Shown in pieces: positions 22,638 to 22,869 of a stretch of 22,869 nucleotides of DNA (position 1 is the stretch's first letter; the number at the start of each line of letters is the position of its first letter). A program made the position numbers and the translations under genes. Location: positions 1-22,869 of the forward strand of contig JAAYZQ010000149.1 in the NCBI GenBank assembly GCA_012514775.1. Direction: 5' to 3'. The stretch is from Anaerolineaceae bacterium. Its GTDB lineage: Bacteria > Chloroflexota > Anaerolineae > JAAYZQ01. The notes under the pieces were generated by a model. That model was not told where the DNA came from, made no database searches, and saw nothing but the letters and a program-made list of their open reading frames with translations.

Positions 22638-22869
22638 CGACGCGATTGGACGAATTTCGGGCCTACCGGGAGCGCATGAACGAGCGCATCCTGGGGGCAG
22701 GGCACCTGGGCATCAAGCGCTTTTTCAACCTCGACACCAAGGCCTACGAGGACGGCGCCTTGCCTGCCCGCACCAAGGAGCTGCTGGGCCTCGTCGCTTC
22801 GGCCGTGCTGCGCTGCGACGACTGCATCGACTATCACCTCATCCAGTGCGTGGCCGCCGGCATCGGCGA
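22634..22869 (+). CDS. Carboxymuconolactone decarboxylase/AhpD-like protein, 3' end outside window
   Basis: The first 78 residues show the CMD/AhpD helical fold start. The redox motif of AhpD-type proteins is complete as Glu49, Cys61, Cys64 and His68 (CDDCIDYH), so it is probably a thiol-disulfide peroxidase-type protein rather than a decarboxylase, since decarboxylases lack the CxxC pair. A conserved opening (MNERILGAGHLGIKRFFNLD) precedes it. AGGAGAT about 8 nt upstream of the ATG at 22634 serves as SD, inside the end of nadE with a 4-nt overlap. Being in the NAD operon suggests a role in redox balance. The remainder lies beyond the window. Confidence 0.85.
   Translation, partial: MTTRLDEFRAYRERMNERILGAGHLGIKRFFNLDTKAYEDGALPARTKELLGLVASAVLRCDDCIDYHLIQCVAAGIG

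Overview
The window is GC-rich (clearly above 60%), densely coding DNA with Shine-Dalgarno (SD)-led genes, frequent GTG/TTG starts and start/stop overlaps. The gene content points to Chloroflexota (Anaerolineae or Caldilineae type): a UshA-like 5'-nucleotidase, a GPH-family sugar symporter, a DinB fusion, a giant NdvB-type glucan synthase, an Asp-box repeat protein, a Ser/Thr/Pro/Ala-linker lipoprotein, a family-4 UDG, and short palindromic repeats of the GTAGGGGCAACC kind. There is no rRNA or tRNA gene to confirm this, so the phylum is an inference.

Layout. (1) 1-1960, minus: 3'-truncated secreted 5'-nucleotidase that continues into a second metallophosphatase module. Its roughly 270-nt leader holds a near-perfect copy of the 16S rRNA tail complement. 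(2) 2374-3558, minus: HicB-like/DinB/DinB fusion. It diverges from (3) 3748-5169, plus: MelB-like GPH transporter, which ends at a strong bidirectional terminator (5217-5250). (4) 5270-20088, minus: a co-oriented block of seven genes. In transcription order these are a tandem universal stress protein, a 2885-residue cyclic beta-1,2-glucan synthase-like enzyme, an Asp-box propeller protein, (across an 87-nt gap holding a palindromic repeat) a PolX-like helix-hairpin-helix protein without a polymerase domain, a YflT/GSP17M-like stress protein, a cysteine-free family-4 uracil-DNA glycosylase, and a lipoprotein with its own promoter. Three junctions overlap as TTGA, GTGA or TTGA, which implies translational coupling. 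(5) 20322-20891, minus: nitroreductase. It diverges from (6) 21161-22869, plus: a tight NAD-metabolism operon of nicotinamidase-like hydrolase, NH3-dependent NAD+ synthetase and AhpD/CMD-like protein (cut by the window end). Its consensus promoter is followed by a perfect 7-7-7 inverted repeat that looks like a repressor operator.

How they fit together. The central block combines stress sensing (USP, GSP17M-like), envelope or osmoprotective glucan synthesis (NdvB-like), and DNA-damage functions (UDG, HhH protein). This is consistent with a general stress regulon led by a TTGACA-17-TATCCT promoter with an AT-rich upstream element. The NAD operon would turn nicotinamide into nicotinate and finish NAD+ synthesis; the nearby nitroreductase uses NAD(P)H. 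No mobile element, CRISPR array, tRNA or rRNA was found. Long open frames on the opposite strand of the real genes are GC-bias shadows.
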